A DNA stretch of 35,285 nt from an uncultured Pelagibacteraceae bacterium (GCA_902631595.1 CACOZH010000006.1:1-35285), one strand, 5' to 3'; shown: positions 7,807 through 15,508, counted from the first letter of the stretch. Numbers and translations are program-made. Notes: a model not told the origin generated them from the letters alone.

Positions 7807-8572
7807 TTTTTCTAAGTTTAAGTGGTAATTTTAAATTTATATTTGAGTAAATTACACCAATACCTTTTTTTTTAATTTTAAGAATTTTACCATCAGGAGA
7901 AATAATAACTGTATGACCATATGTTTCTCTTTTTTTTGTGTTTTTGCCAAATTGATTTGGTGCAAATATATAACAAAAATTTTCGATAGCTCTTGCTTTT
8001 AACAAAGCTAGCCAATGTTTTTTTCCAGTGAGTTTTGTAAACGCAGATGGAACGCTAATAAACATTAAATTCTTTTTTGATAATTTTCTGTATAACTCAG
8101 GAAACCTCAAATCATAGCATATTGTCAAACCTAATCTGCCCCAGGGCAATTTGACATTAACAAGCCTATTTCCTGGCTTATAAGTTTTGCTTTCTTTATG
8201 ATGCTCTTTATTTGGAAGATTTACATCAAACATTTTAATTTTATCATAATAATTTTCAATCTTTCCCTTAGGATTTATCATAATAGATCTATTCCTATAT
8301 TTTGTTTTATCCTTGATTGGTAACGATCCTATTAATATCCATTTTTTATTTTTTTTTGCAATTTCTTTAACTTTTTTTATTAAGGGATCATCATTCATTC
8401 TATATGTATTTTTAAATAATAATTTTTTTTCACTAGTTATAATGGATGATGTTTCTGGAGTTATAATTAAATCTGCTTTGTTTTTTATAGATAGATTTAT
8501 TAATTTTATTATTTGTTTACAATTTTTAATGTAATTTTCGCCTGCTGAAGATTGAATACAAGCAACTTTCAT
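7787..8572 (-). CDS. Carbon-nitrogen hydrolase (nitrilase superfamily, Nit1/Nit2-like amidase)
   Basis: A 261-residue cytoplasmic amidase with the full Glu-Lys-Cys triad: Glu40 (ITPETSS), Lys111 (YDKIKMFDVNLP) and Cys152 (GLTICYDLRFPELYR). The segments FDVNLP, SAFTKLTGKKHW and LLKARAIENFCYI resemble the Nit1/deaminated-glutathione amidase and omega-amidase branch more than N-carbamoylputrescine amidase. It hydrolyses a C-N amide bond of a small carboxamide; the substrate is not certain. It overlaps by one base the stop of the ABC permease upstream (TAATG-type junction), so it is the last gene of the transporter transcript. A role in metabolising an amide brought in by that transporter is possible but not demonstrated. 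Confidence 0.88.
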   Translation of the reverse strand: MKVACIQSSAGENYIKNCKQIIKLINLSIKNKADLIITPETSSIITSEKKLLFKNTYRMNDDPLIKKVKEIAKKNKKWILIGSLPIKDKTKYRNRSIMINPKGKIENYYDKIKMFDVNLPNKEHHKESKTYKPGNRLVNVKLPWGRLGLTICYDLRFPELYRKLSKKNLMFISVPSAFTKLTGKKHWLALLKARAIENFCYIFAPNQFGKNTKKRETYGHTVIISPDGKILKIKKKGIGVIYSNINLKLPLKLRKIIPSSL

Positions 8573-9243
8573 TAGTAATTATATCGTCTTTCTAAAAATT
8601 TAATTAAATTATGAATTAAAAATGTCATAAAAAGATAAATACTTCCAGCAACAATAAAAACCTCTATAGGTTTAAAAGTTGTTGAAATTATATATTTTGC
8701 TACTCCTGTTAAATCCATTAAAGTGACTGTGCTGGCGAGAGATGTACCCTTTAACATTAAAATAATTTCATTACCGTATGCGGGTAAGGACTGTTTAATT
8801 GCAATTGGAATTTGTATCTTATAAAAAATTATTTTACTCGAGATACCAAGGCTTTTTCCAGCTTCAATATATCCTTTTTTAATTGTTTGAAATGCTGATC
8901 TTAAAATTTCTGATGTGTAAGCACCTGTATTTAACGCAAAAGCAATTATTGCACACCAATATGGCTCTTTTAATATAACCCATAAAATACTATTTCTAAT
9001 GAATTCAATTTGTCCAAAACCGAAATAAATTATGAATATTTGAACAAGTAAAGGGGTTCCTCTAAAAACATAAGAATAACCATATGCAAATTTATTTATT
9101 ATGATATTTTTACTCATTCTCATAACAGCAAAAAATAATCCTATAAACAAACCAAAAAATAATGACATTGATAAAAGTTTTAGTGTAATTATGGTTGCGC
9201 TTAACAACCTTGGAAAACTATTAATCATTAATTCAAAATCCAT
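8572..9243 (-). CDS. Polar/basic amino-acid ABC transporter permease (OccM/HisM-like)
   Basis: A 223-residue integral membrane protein of the HisM/OccM type, with about five hydrophobic segments. It contains the inner-membrane permease signature with the EAA loop EAGKSLGISSKIIFYKIQIPIAIKQSLP (residues about 127-155), which contacts the ATPase, and the N-terminal VFRGTPLLVQIFIIYFG region of the PAAT family. It is coupled by one overlapping base to the preceding permease and forms the heterodimeric channel with it. The partner receptor is the gene at 9982-10833. No ATP-binding subunit is encoded next to it. Specificity (basic amino acid or opine-like) is inferred from the receptor. Confidence 0.9.
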   Translation of the reverse strand: MDFELMINSFPRLLSATIITLKLLSMSLFFGLFIGLFFAVMRMSKNIIINKFAYGYSYVFRGTPLLVQIFIIYFGFGQIEFIRNSILWVILKEPYWCAIIAFALNTGAYTSEILRSAFQTIKKGYIEAGKSLGISSKIIFYKIQIPIAIKQSLPAYGNEIILMLKGTSLASTVTLMDLTGVAKYIISTTFKPIEVFIVAGSIYLFMTFLIHNLIKFLERRYNY

Positions 9244-9935
9244 TAAAAGCCCTTGCTATATTTTGTTTCTAATCTGTTTATTAATTTCATGCTTAAAAAT
9301 GTTAGTAGTAAGTATAAAACTGCAGCAAAAGAATAAAAAAATAATGGGTCTCTAGTTGAGCCTGCTGCAACATAAGATTGTCTCATTATTTCAACTAATC
9401 CGGTTACTGAAATCAAAGACGTATCTTTTAATGTAATTTGCCAGACATTACTTAGGTTTGGTATCGCCAACCTTAACATTTGCGGTAAAATAATTTTGTA
9501 AAATTGTATATGTTTTTTTATTCCTAATGCTTTAGCCGCTTCAAATTGGCCTTTGTCGATTGATTGTATAGCACCTCTAAATACTTCAGTAGAATAGGCT
9601 CCAGAAATAATTCCAATCGCAAATGAACCTGTGATAAATGCATTTATTTCTATATAATCATAATAACCAAACATGGATGCAACAAACATAATTGCACCAC
9701 TGCCACCAAAAAAAAATAAATAAATTACCAGAAGCTCTGGAACACCTCTAATAACTGTGGTGTATGAATTACCAATTAAGTTAAGTAATTTGTGCTTTGA
9801 TAATTTTAAAGGTGTGAAAATTAATGCAAAGAAAAAACCAATAAGCATAGCCGTTATTGAAACAGCTATAGTCATCAGAGTAGCATAAAATAATTCGTCT
9901 CCCCAACCTGTTTTTCCAAATGCTAGAAGTTCCAT
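9243..9935 (-). CDS. Polar/basic amino-acid ABC transporter permease (OccQ/HisQ-like)
   Basis: A 230-residue membrane protein, the OccQ/HisQ-type partner of the downstream permease. It has five or so membrane segments, the VIRGVPELLVIYLFFFG motif near residue 60, and the EAA loop EAAKALGIKKHIQFYKIILPQMLRLAIP (residues about 133-160) followed by the typical SLISVTGLVEIMR. The ATG at 9935 is preferred since the family normally begins a few residues before the first membrane helix. The gene lies 46 bp downstream of the receptor gene and overlaps the next permease by one base. It is part of a receptor-permease-permease set lacking a local ATPase. Confidence 0.9.
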   Translation of the reverse strand: MELLAFGKTGWGDELFYATLMTIAVSITAMLIGFFFALIFTPLKLSKHKLLNLIGNSYTTVIRGVPELLVIYLFFFGGSGAIMFVASMFGYYDYIEINAFITGSFAIGIISGAYSTEVFRGAIQSIDKGQFEAAKALGIKKHIQFYKIILPQMLRLAIPNLSNVWQITLKDTSLISVTGLVEIMRQSYVAAGSTRDPLFFYSFAAVLYLLLTFLSMKLINRLETKYSKGF

Positions 9936-9981
9936 AAAGATTGGCGACTATATATATTATAATCGCCAAATCTAAAATTAA

Positions 9982-10833
9982 TTACATAGAGGCGTCAAAA
10001 CCGAACCACTTAGTTGCGATTCTGCTTATGTCACCATTTTTTCTTGCTAGGTTAATAGCTTTATTGAAATCATTTAAAAGTTTTGCATCTCTTTCACCGA
10101 TTGCACCACTTCCACCTTTTCTAATTCCAACTCCTACACCATTTCCAAATGCACCACCTGAAAATGTTGGTCCAACAAGCACAACTGGTTTTCCAGATTT
10201 TTCAGCATAGTCTGTGAACGCTACTGCAGCTGCCAAAGCAACATCACATCTTCCAGATGCTAGATCAAGGTTGACTTCATCTTGGGTTTTGTAAGTTCTT
10301 ACATTCACGCTACCAACATCACCTGACTCTAAAAAATTTTGGTGGATAGTTGCAGTTTGAACACAAACTGTTTTACCTGCTAATGCGCTTTCAATAGTTT
10401 TAAGTGCTTTTTTTACAGATGATCCCCCTAGAGTTAAGTTTATTCCCTCTGGAGTATTCATTCCTTCAAGGCTTGATCCTTTCATTACTGCCAAGGATGC
10501 AACCTCGTCTGCATATCCTTGAGAAAAATTAATTACTTTTAATCTTTCATCAGTAATTGACATTCCTGCCATAATAACATCAAACTTTCTCATCAATAAA
10601 GCTGGTATCATACCGTCCCAGTCCTGCTCAACGATCTCACATTGTTGACCAATGTATCTGCAAAGAGTCCAAGCTAATTCAACTTCAAATCCAATTAATT
10701 TTCCAGATGCATCTTTAGAATTCCATGGAGGATAAGCTCCTTCAGTTCCAATTTTTATTTTATCGGCATATACATTGCCAATAATAAATAAAGAAGCTAA
10801 AACTGAAATAATAGTTTTTTTGAATATATTCAT
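9982..10833 (-). CDS. Periplasmic amino-acid/opine-type solute-binding protein (OccT/HisJ family)
   Basis: A 283-residue secreted receptor. Residues 1-23 are a Sec signal peptide ending NVYA. The mature start IKIGTEGAYPPWN and the segments GFEVELAWTLC, QDWDGMIPALL, AGMSITDERL and INFSQGY are those of the polar-amino-acid receptor family; the QDWDGMIPALL form resembles OccT/NocT (octopine/nopaline) and arginine-type receptors. The segment ESGDVGSVNVRTYKTQDEVNLDLASGRCDVALA closes the ligand cleft. It probably binds a basic or opine-like amino acid. A strong Shine-Dalgarno sequence precedes it, as expected for a protein needed in excess over its permeases. A 61 bp gap separates it from the speDE fusion gene upstream. 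Confidence 0.92.
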   Translation of the reverse strand: MNIFKKTIISVLASLFIIGNVYADKIKIGTEGAYPPWNSKDASGKLIGFEVELAWTLCRYIGQQCEIVEQDWDGMIPALLMRKFDVIMAGMSITDERLKVINFSQGYADEVASLAVMKGSSLEGMNTPEGINLTLGGSSVKKALKTIESALAGKTVCVQTATIHQNFLESGDVGSVNVRTYKTQDEVNLDLASGRCDVALAAAVAFTDYAEKSGKPVVLVGPTFSGGAFGNGVGVGIRKGGSGAIGERDAKLLNDFNKAINLARKNGDISRIATKWFGFDASM

Positions 10834-10839
10834 TATTTT

Positions 10840-10845
10840 CTCCTT
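10840..10845 (-). promoter_or_regulatory. Shine-Dalgarno sequence of the solute-binding protein gene
   Basis: The minus strand reads AAGGAG 6 bp before the ATG at 10833 (minus-strand context AAAGGAGAAAATAATG). It is one of the best ribosome binding sites in the window, where most genes are joined by overlaps. It supports the start and high expression of the receptor. Confidence 0.75.
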
Positions 10846-10894
10846 TAATAAAAAAAATAGTATTTCACAAAAAAAGGAATTTAAAAAGAATAAA

Positions 10895-11935
10895 TTAGTG
10901 ATTTATTGATGTATAGAAATTCCAAGAACTATCAAAACTTGGAATATAAACTCTATCAAGGGTAGCATTTCCAAAGTTTTTGTTGAAAACATCCTTCCAA
11001 TTTTCGACCTGTTTTGGCCTCTTATCTTGGCTTCCGACCTGTGCAGTAACTGCACCATTAGGTTTGAGAACTCTGATTATTTGATCCATATTTTTTGATG
11101 CCAAATCAATACAAAATTGATCGTCATTTAAGTCAATATAAATTTTATCGTAAGTATCTGTTTCAACTTTCTTTATACTTTCAAAGGCATCTCCCCAGAC
11201 ACATTTTACAGAATTTTTCTCAGTAGCCTTTTGACCAATGGTACCAAGATGTCTATCACAAACTTCAACGACTTCAGGGTCTAATTCATACCAATCTATA
11301 AATCCAAAGTTCTTCGAAATACACTCTCTTGCAACTCCACCATCTCCTCCACCAATTATAGCAGCTCTATCTTTAGAGGGATTTAATTTTAAACCAGAAT
11401 TTACAAATGTTGAACTATATAAATGTTCATCGCATGATGCTACTTGTAAATCTTTATCAATAAATAGAGATTTACCAAATTCCTCTAAATCTAAAATCTG
11501 TACATGCTGACCAACTTTCGAAATAAAATCCTCAAGCACATCATTTACAATATATGACTTTTGCATACCAGGAGAACTCGAAGTATCAAAATAATTTTCA
11601 ACTGTATTACGATCAAAAGATTTTTTGACAATTCTCTCAAATTTTATCTCATTTTTTATTACATCCAGTGCAACACTTGGAGAAACCTTTCCACATGTAA
11701 AGAAATCAAAACTTATAATACCGTGCTCTGGAAATGTGTGAAAGCTTATGTGACTTTCTGCAAGAAGAGCAACTAGTGTAAAGCCTTGTGGTTCAAATTT
11801 ATACTTAGAAATATTTAATACTGTAACTTTTGCTTTATCAGCTATTTTGTAAACTAAATTCTCGAAAAAAGATGGTTTATACTCGCCATTTGTACCTATA
11901 ATATCGAGAGTTATGTGCTCCCCAACTTTAACCAT
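10895..11935 (-). CDS. speD-speE: Fused S-adenosylmethionine decarboxylase - aminopropyltransferase (SpeD-SpeE)
   Basis: A 346-residue two-domain enzyme. Residues 1-122 are a prokaryotic-type AdoMet decarboxylase: Ser61 in ESHISFHTFPE is the self-cleavage site that becomes the pyruvoyl group, with His66 and Cys81 (DFFTCG) at the spacing of Thermotoga SpeD (Ser63/His68/Cys83). Residues about 125-346 are an aminopropyltransferase: GGGDGGVARE (residues 195-204) and WYELDPEVVEVCDRHL bind decarboxylated AdoMet. The acceptor side is unusual: the normal YHE is YSS, and the DSTDPxGP-type catalytic loop reads DLNDDQF. The product is spermidine or a related polyamine, with MTA as by-product. It lies 6 bp after the class II aldolase gene in a run of MTA-processing genes. 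Fusions of this sort are known in some bacteria. Confidence 0.92.
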   Translation of the reverse strand: MVKVGEHITLDIIGTNGEYKPSFFENLVYKIADKAKVTVLNISKYKFEPQGFTLVALLAESHISFHTFPEHGIISFDFFTCGKVSPSVALDVIKNEIKFERIVKKSFDRNTVENYFDTSSSPGMQKSYIVNDVLEDFISKVGQHVQILDLEEFGKSLFIDKDLQVASCDEHLYSSTFVNSGLKLNPSKDRAAIIGGGDGGVARECISKNFGFIDWYELDPEVVEVCDRHLGTIGQKATEKNSVKCVWGDAFESIKKVETDTYDKIYIDLNDDQFCIDLASKNMDQIIRVLKPNGAVTAQVGSQDKRPKQVENWKDVFNKNFGNATLDRVYIPSFDSSWNFYTSINH

Positions 11936-11941
11936 AAAAAA

Positions 11942-12604
11942 TTATCCTCTCTTATAACCTTTTACTTTTTCCAAAACTTTTTGCATCTCTGCAAAATTAA
12001 GATTCTTTGGCTCTCCTAGCTTTATCGCAAGAAAGTATTGGTGGCAAATGTTTTCTACTTCTTGTGCAAGTTCAAATGCCTTGCTCAAACTTTCATCAAA
12101 TGCAATCTGACCGTGATTTGCCATCAAGCAAGCTTTTCTGTTTTCTAAAGCAATTAAAATATTTTTAGATAATTCCTTTGTTCCAAATGTTGCATATTCT
12201 GCACATTTTATATCGTCTCCTCCCATAAGAGCTATCATATAATGAAATGGAGGAATAGTTTTTCTATGAGTTGATATTGCTGTAGCATGAGGAGAATGAG
12301 CGTGAACAATAGCTTTGGCTTCTGGCTTCTTTCTGTATATATCTTGATGAAATCTCCATTCTGATGAAGGATTCAATCCTGAGTTTGCAATTTTTAAATT
12401 ATCGTATTCTGTGTCTAAAGACATAAAAACTATATCTGATAATTTCATTCTTTGATACATAACTCCTGAGGGGGTTATATAGAAACCATCTTCTCCATCT
12501 ATTTTTACTCTAACAGATAAATTTCCTGATCTAAGTGGAGATAGATTTGTTGAGTTAAGTTTAAGTGAAAAGTCTATAACTTCCTGTTTTAAATCTTCTT
12601 TCAT
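11942..12604 (-). CDS. Class II (zinc) aldolase, probably 5-methylthioribulose-1-phosphate aldolase
   Basis: A 220-residue protein clearly related to FucA: SSEWRFHQDIY, HYMIALMGGDDIKCAEYATFGTKELS and the three-His zinc site. The residues are Glu82, His101, His103 (HAHSPH) and His164 (ANHG), an exact +9 offset from FucA Glu73/His92/His94/His155. It is followed by the speDE fusion and preceded by mtnA (1 bp gap). By analogy with the DHAP shunt of Rhodospirillum rubrum and some E. coli, it would cleave methylthioribulose-1-phosphate to DHAP and 2-methylthioacetaldehyde. Fuculose- or ribulose-phosphate aldolase activity, or an MtnB-type dehydratase, are alternatives, but no mtnC/mtnD is nearby. 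Family very sure; substrate inferred from the operon. Confidence 0.88.
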   Translation of the reverse strand: MKEDLKQEVIDFSLKLNSTNLSPLRSGNLSVRVKIDGEDGFYITPSGVMYQRMKLSDIVFMSLDTEYDNLKIANSGLNPSSEWRFHQDIYRKKPEAKAIVHAHSPHATAISTHRKTIPPFHYMIALMGGDDIKCAEYATFGTKELSKNILIALENRKACLMANHGQIAFDESLSKAFELAQEVENICHQYFLAIKLGEPKNLNFAEMQKVLEKVKGYKRG

Positions 12605-12605
12605 T

Positions 12606-13679
12606 TTATTTTTTAAATAATTTTTTTAATCCAGCTAATGATGCATCACATACACCTTTCTCAGTTATTAAAGCTGTTACATATTTTGCTGGAGTTACAT
12701 CAAAAGCTAAATTCATTGCTTTACTTTTTTGTGGATACACTTGGATTTTCTTTATATTGCCATTTTCATCTAGGCCTTCGATATGTGATAATTCCTCAGA
12801 ACTTCTTTCCTCAATTGGTATCTCATTGTAATCTTTAATATTCCAGTCAATAGTAGAACTTGGCAATGCAACATAAAAAGGAATTTCGTTATCATAGGCG
12901 GCTAGTGCTTTAAGATATGTTCCTACTTTGTTACAAACGTCTCCGTTGGATAAAGTTCTATCTGTTCCAACAATACACATATCTACTTCACCTCTTTGCA
13001 TTAAAATGCCACCAGTATTATCTGCAATGATTGTGTTCTTAACTCCTTCTTCATTTAATTCGTATGAAGTAAGATTTGCTCCTTGATTTCTTGGTCTAGT
13101 TTCGTCAGTCCAAACGTGCACGGGTATTCCTTTTTTATGAGCATGATAAATCGGTGAAGTTGCTGTTCCCCAATTAATTGTTGCAAGCCATCCCGCGTTA
13201 CAATGTGTTAAAATATTAACTGTATCTTTTTTTTTATTATAAATTTCCTCAATTATTTTTAATCCATTTAAACCTATATTTTCACAAAACTTTATATCTT
13301 CTTTACATATTTCGTTAGCTTCTTTTAATGCAATCTCCAAAATTTTATCACTGTTTACACCAGACAATTTCTGCATCATTCTATCAACCGCCCACTTTAA
13401 ATTGATTGCTGTGGGCCTAGAATTAATCAAATCCTCAGATGATTTTTTAAGAAATGTTTGATCATCATTTTTTAATATTGCCAATACAAGCCCATATGCT
13501 GCGGTAGCGCCTATCAATGGAGCGCCTCTAACCTCCATTTTTTTAATTGCATTTACTGCATCTGTTATTGTTCTTAATTCCTTAATTACAAATTTATGAG
13601 GCAACTTGGTTTGGTCAATAATTTTGACTAAATTGTTTTCAAACCAAATTGTTCGATATTCTTTCCCTTCAATTTTCAT
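12606..13679 (-). CDS. mtnA: S-methyl-5-thioribose-1-phosphate isomerase
   Basis: A 357-residue cytoplasmic isomerase converting methylthioribose-1-phosphate to methylthioribulose-1-phosphate. The catalytic cysteine Cys160 (THCNAGWLAT) and aspartate Asp240 (VGTDRTLSNGD) fall at the same numbers as in the Bacillus subtilis enzyme. RGAPLIGATAAYG, ETRPRNQGANLTSYEL and IPFYVALPSSTID are further family motifs that separate it from eIF2B subunits. Length is normal. It lies 2 bp downstream of the GFA gene and 1 bp upstream of the class II aldolase gene; translation is probably coupled. It takes the product of MtnP from the same operon. Confidence 0.95.
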   Translation of the reverse strand: MKIEGKEYRTIWFENNLVKIIDQTKLPHKFVIKELRTITDAVNAIKKMEVRGAPLIGATAAYGLVLAILKNDDQTFLKKSSEDLINSRPTAINLKWAVDRMMQKLSGVNSDKILEIALKEANEICKEDIKFCENIGLNGLKIIEEIYNKKKDTVNILTHCNAGWLATINWGTATSPIYHAHKKGIPVHVWTDETRPRNQGANLTSYELNEEGVKNTIIADNTGGILMQRGEVDMCIVGTDRTLSNGDVCNKVGTYLKALAAYDNEIPFYVALPSSTIDWNIKDYNEIPIEERSSEELSHIEGLDENGNIKKIQVYPQKSKAMNLAFDVTPAKYVTALITEKGVCDASLAGLKKLFKK

Positions 13680-13681
13680 AA

Positions 13682-14080
13682 TTAACTATATCTATTAAAT
13701 TTAGGTATAGATCGATCAATTTTATAATATTTCAATCTATTTTTGACAAAGATATTTTTATTTGTTTTTACTTTTAAAGATTTGTCAAACATACCAGCAG
13801 ATATTGAGGTTGTCTTAGATTTATTTACTTTAAAAAATACACTTGCGCCACATCTTAAGCAGAAACCTCTTTTAGCTTTTTTTGAAGATTTAAACCATTT
13901 TAAAGTTTTTTTACTCTGAAATTTTAAACAATCGTCATCGACTTTAGTGTAAGCAGCAAAGTTTCCATGCGTTTTCATACATTGAATACAATGGCAGTTT
14001 GATACTTCTCTGTGAAAACCTTTTGTTAAAAACTTTATACCACCACATAAACATTTGCCTTTTGAATTTATTTTTTTCAT
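13682..14080 (-). CDS. GFA/CENP-V-domain zinc protein (glutathione-dependent formaldehyde-activating-like)
   Basis: A 132-residue cytoplasmic protein with the seven cysteine zinc ligands of the GFA domain: Cys10 and Cys12 (CLCGG), Cys29, Cys31 and Cys34 (CHCIQC), Cys74 and Cys77 (CLRCG). GFA proteins were named for glutathione-dependent formaldehyde activation (Gfa/FghA-like), but most members are uncharacterised. The gene start overlaps the mtnP stop by 4 bp and mtnA follows after 2 bp, so it belongs to the MTA operon. A role with a reactive aldehyde or thiol made by the pathway is a speculation from the position. The substrate cannot be told from the sequence. Confidence 0.85.
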   Translation of the reverse strand: MKKINSKGKCLCGGIKFLTKGFHREVSNCHCIQCMKTHGNFAAYTKVDDDCLKFQSKKTLKWFKSSKKAKRGFCLRCGASVFFKVNKSKTTSISAGMFDKSLKVKTNKNIFVKNRLKYYKIDRSIPKFNRYS

Positions 14081-14949
14081 TTGATTAAAACTCTACCGGC
14101 TATATTTTTAAGTTTATCTATTGTTTTTTGAGTTCTTTTCTCTGGATCTGTTATTATTGCAACATCTAAACAATTATTTGTTGGATCATTTGGATTTATA
14201 TGATTTTCAAAATTTTCTATTAAATTTTTTATCATTTTTTTTGCTTTAGTTGCGTTTCCCAAGAGAACCTTTATCACTTGTTGTACATCAACATTTTCAT
14301 GATCTGGATGCCAACAGTCATAATCTGTTACCATTGATACAGATGCATACCTAACTTCAGCCTCTCTAGCTAATTTTGCCTCAGGCATATTAGTCATACC
14401 AATTACATCAGCATTCCATGATCTATATAAGTTTGACTCAGCCAGTGTAGAAAATTGTGGCCCCTCCATCACCACATAGGTCCCTCCTCTTTGATAATCT
14501 ATATTTTCTTTTTTAATAGCTTCTTCACATGCATCCATCAGTCCATTAGATGTAGGATGTGCCATTGATACGTGAGCAACTATCTCATCATCAAAAAAAG
14601 TTTTGTTTCTTGCAAAAGTTCTATCAATAAACTGGTCTACAATTACAAATTTCCCAGGTGGTAGGTCTTCTTTTAATGAACCAACTGCTGATACAGATAC
14701 AATATCTGTGACTCCCAATTGTTTTAATGCATCAATATTTGCTCTAAAATTAATCCTAGATGGAGAAATGAAATGACCCTTTCCATGTCTTGGAAGAAAA
14801 TATACCTCTTTATTATTATAACTTGTTTTTAAAATTTTGTCAGAAGGCTTACCCCATGAAGTAGAAATTTCTAGAAACTCTCTTTTGTCAAAACTTTCCA
14901 CATCATACAATCCACTTCCACCAATAATTGCCAATTTATTTTTTGTCAT
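14077..14949 (-). CDS. mtnP: S-methyl-5'-thioadenosine phosphorylase
   Basis: A 290-residue purine phosphorylase of the MTAP/PNP family. IIGGSGLYD at residues 8-16, the phosphate-binding RHG (54-56), MEGPQFST (161-168) and GMTNMPEA (184-191) are the family motifs. The base-recognition segment reads TDYDCW (Asp209, Asp211) as in 6-aminopurine-specific MTAP, rather than the Asn/Glu form of purine nucleoside phosphorylases. It splits MTA into adenine and methylthioribose-1-phosphate. It is first in the minus-strand operon mtnP-GFA-mtnA-aldolase-speDE and is divergent from apt, which would recycle its adenine. Confidence 0.95.
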   Translation of the reverse strand: MTKNKLAIIGGSGLYDVESFDKREFLEISTSWGKPSDKILKTSYNNKEVYFLPRHGKGHFISPSRINFRANIDALKQLGVTDIVSVSAVGSLKEDLPPGKFVIVDQFIDRTFARNKTFFDDEIVAHVSMAHPTSNGLMDACEEAIKKENIDYQRGGTYVVMEGPQFSTLAESNLYRSWNADVIGMTNMPEAKLAREAEVRYASVSMVTDYDCWHPDHENVDVQQVIKVLLGNATKAKKMIKNLIENFENHINPNDPTNNCLDVAIITDPEKRTQKTIDKLKNIAGRVLIK

Positions 14950-14980
14950 GTATATAATTTAATATATAACCTAATTAATT
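14950..14980. promoter_or_regulatory. Divergent mtnP/apt promoter region
   Basis: Only 31 bp separate the two starts. The plus strand has TATAAT at 14953-14958, suitably placed to give an apt transcript with a leader of about 15 nt. The minus strand has TATATT (14966-14961) as a possible -10 for mtnP with a nearly leaderless message. The two boxes are interleaved, so the promoters would compete or be co-regulated. No convincing -35 elements were found. Confidence 0.4.
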
Positions 14981-15508
14981 ATGAATTTAAAAGATTATAT
15001 AAGATCTATACCTGACTACCCAAAAAAGGGAATTTTATTTAGAGATATAACAACTTTAATAAAAAACGAAAAAGCTTTTTCTGAAACAATTAACCAAATT
15101 GTAAAAATATTAGAAAAACATGATTTTGACAAAATAGCTGCAATTGAATCTAGAGGATTTGTCTTTGCTTCAGCTATTTCATATCTGATGAAAAAACCAT
15201 TTATACTTTTAAGAAAAAAAAATAAATTGCCTGCTGAAAGATTTTCTGTCGATTTTAAATTAGAGTATGGTACAGCAACTATTGAAATGCACAAAGACTC
15301 TGTTTCATCAGGAGATAATGTTGTTATTATTGATGATTTAATCGCAACTGGAGGTACTGCTGAGGCTGGTGCTAAAATTATCGAAATGGCAAGTGGAAAA
15401 GTAACTTTATTTATTTTTGTAATAAATCTTTTTGATCTTGGTGGCTGTGATAAATTAATAGAAAATGGCTATAAAGTTGAAAATTTAATTGAATTTCCAG
15501 GTCATTAA
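14981..15508 (+). CDS. apt: Adenine phosphoribosyltransferase
   Basis: A 175-residue phosphoribosyltransferase that makes AMP from adenine and PRPP. The PRPP-binding motif VVIIDDLIATGGTAEAG is at residues 114-130. The N-terminal IRSIPDYPKKGILFRDITTLI and the segment ESRGFVF are typical of Apt and separate it from other PRTases. Length is normal. It is transcribed divergently from mtnP, whose reaction releases adenine, so the pair makes a complete adenine salvage step for the MTA formed by the SpeD-SpeE enzyme. The glycan operon begins 69 bp downstream. Confidence 0.96.
   Translation: MNLKDYIRSIPDYPKKGILFRDITTLIKNEKAFSETINQIVKILEKHDFDKIAAIESRGFVFASAISYLMKKPFILLRKKNKLPAERFSVDFKLEYGTATIEMHKDSVSSGDNVVIIDDLIATGGTAEAGAKIIEMASGKVTLFIFVINLFDLGGCDKLIENGYKVENLIEFPGH

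Noticed and set aside
7787-8572. Calling the amidase N-carbamoylputrescine amidase because of the polyamine genes
   Set aside because: The FDVNLP, YDLRFPELYR and SAFTKLTGKKHW segments fit the Nit1/Nit2 branch better, and no agmatine deiminase is present.
9941-10210. 89-codon plus-strand frame over the solute-binding protein gene
   Set aside because: It is antisense to a clear receptor gene and its Ala/Pro-rich composition is the mirror of that coding sequence.
11942-12604. Calling the aldolase MtnB (methylthioribulose-1-phosphate dehydratase)
   Set aside because: It follows FucA closely along its whole length, including the Glu82 and HYMIA/GGDDI segments, and no mtnC/mtnD genes are near; MtnB remains a weaker alternative.
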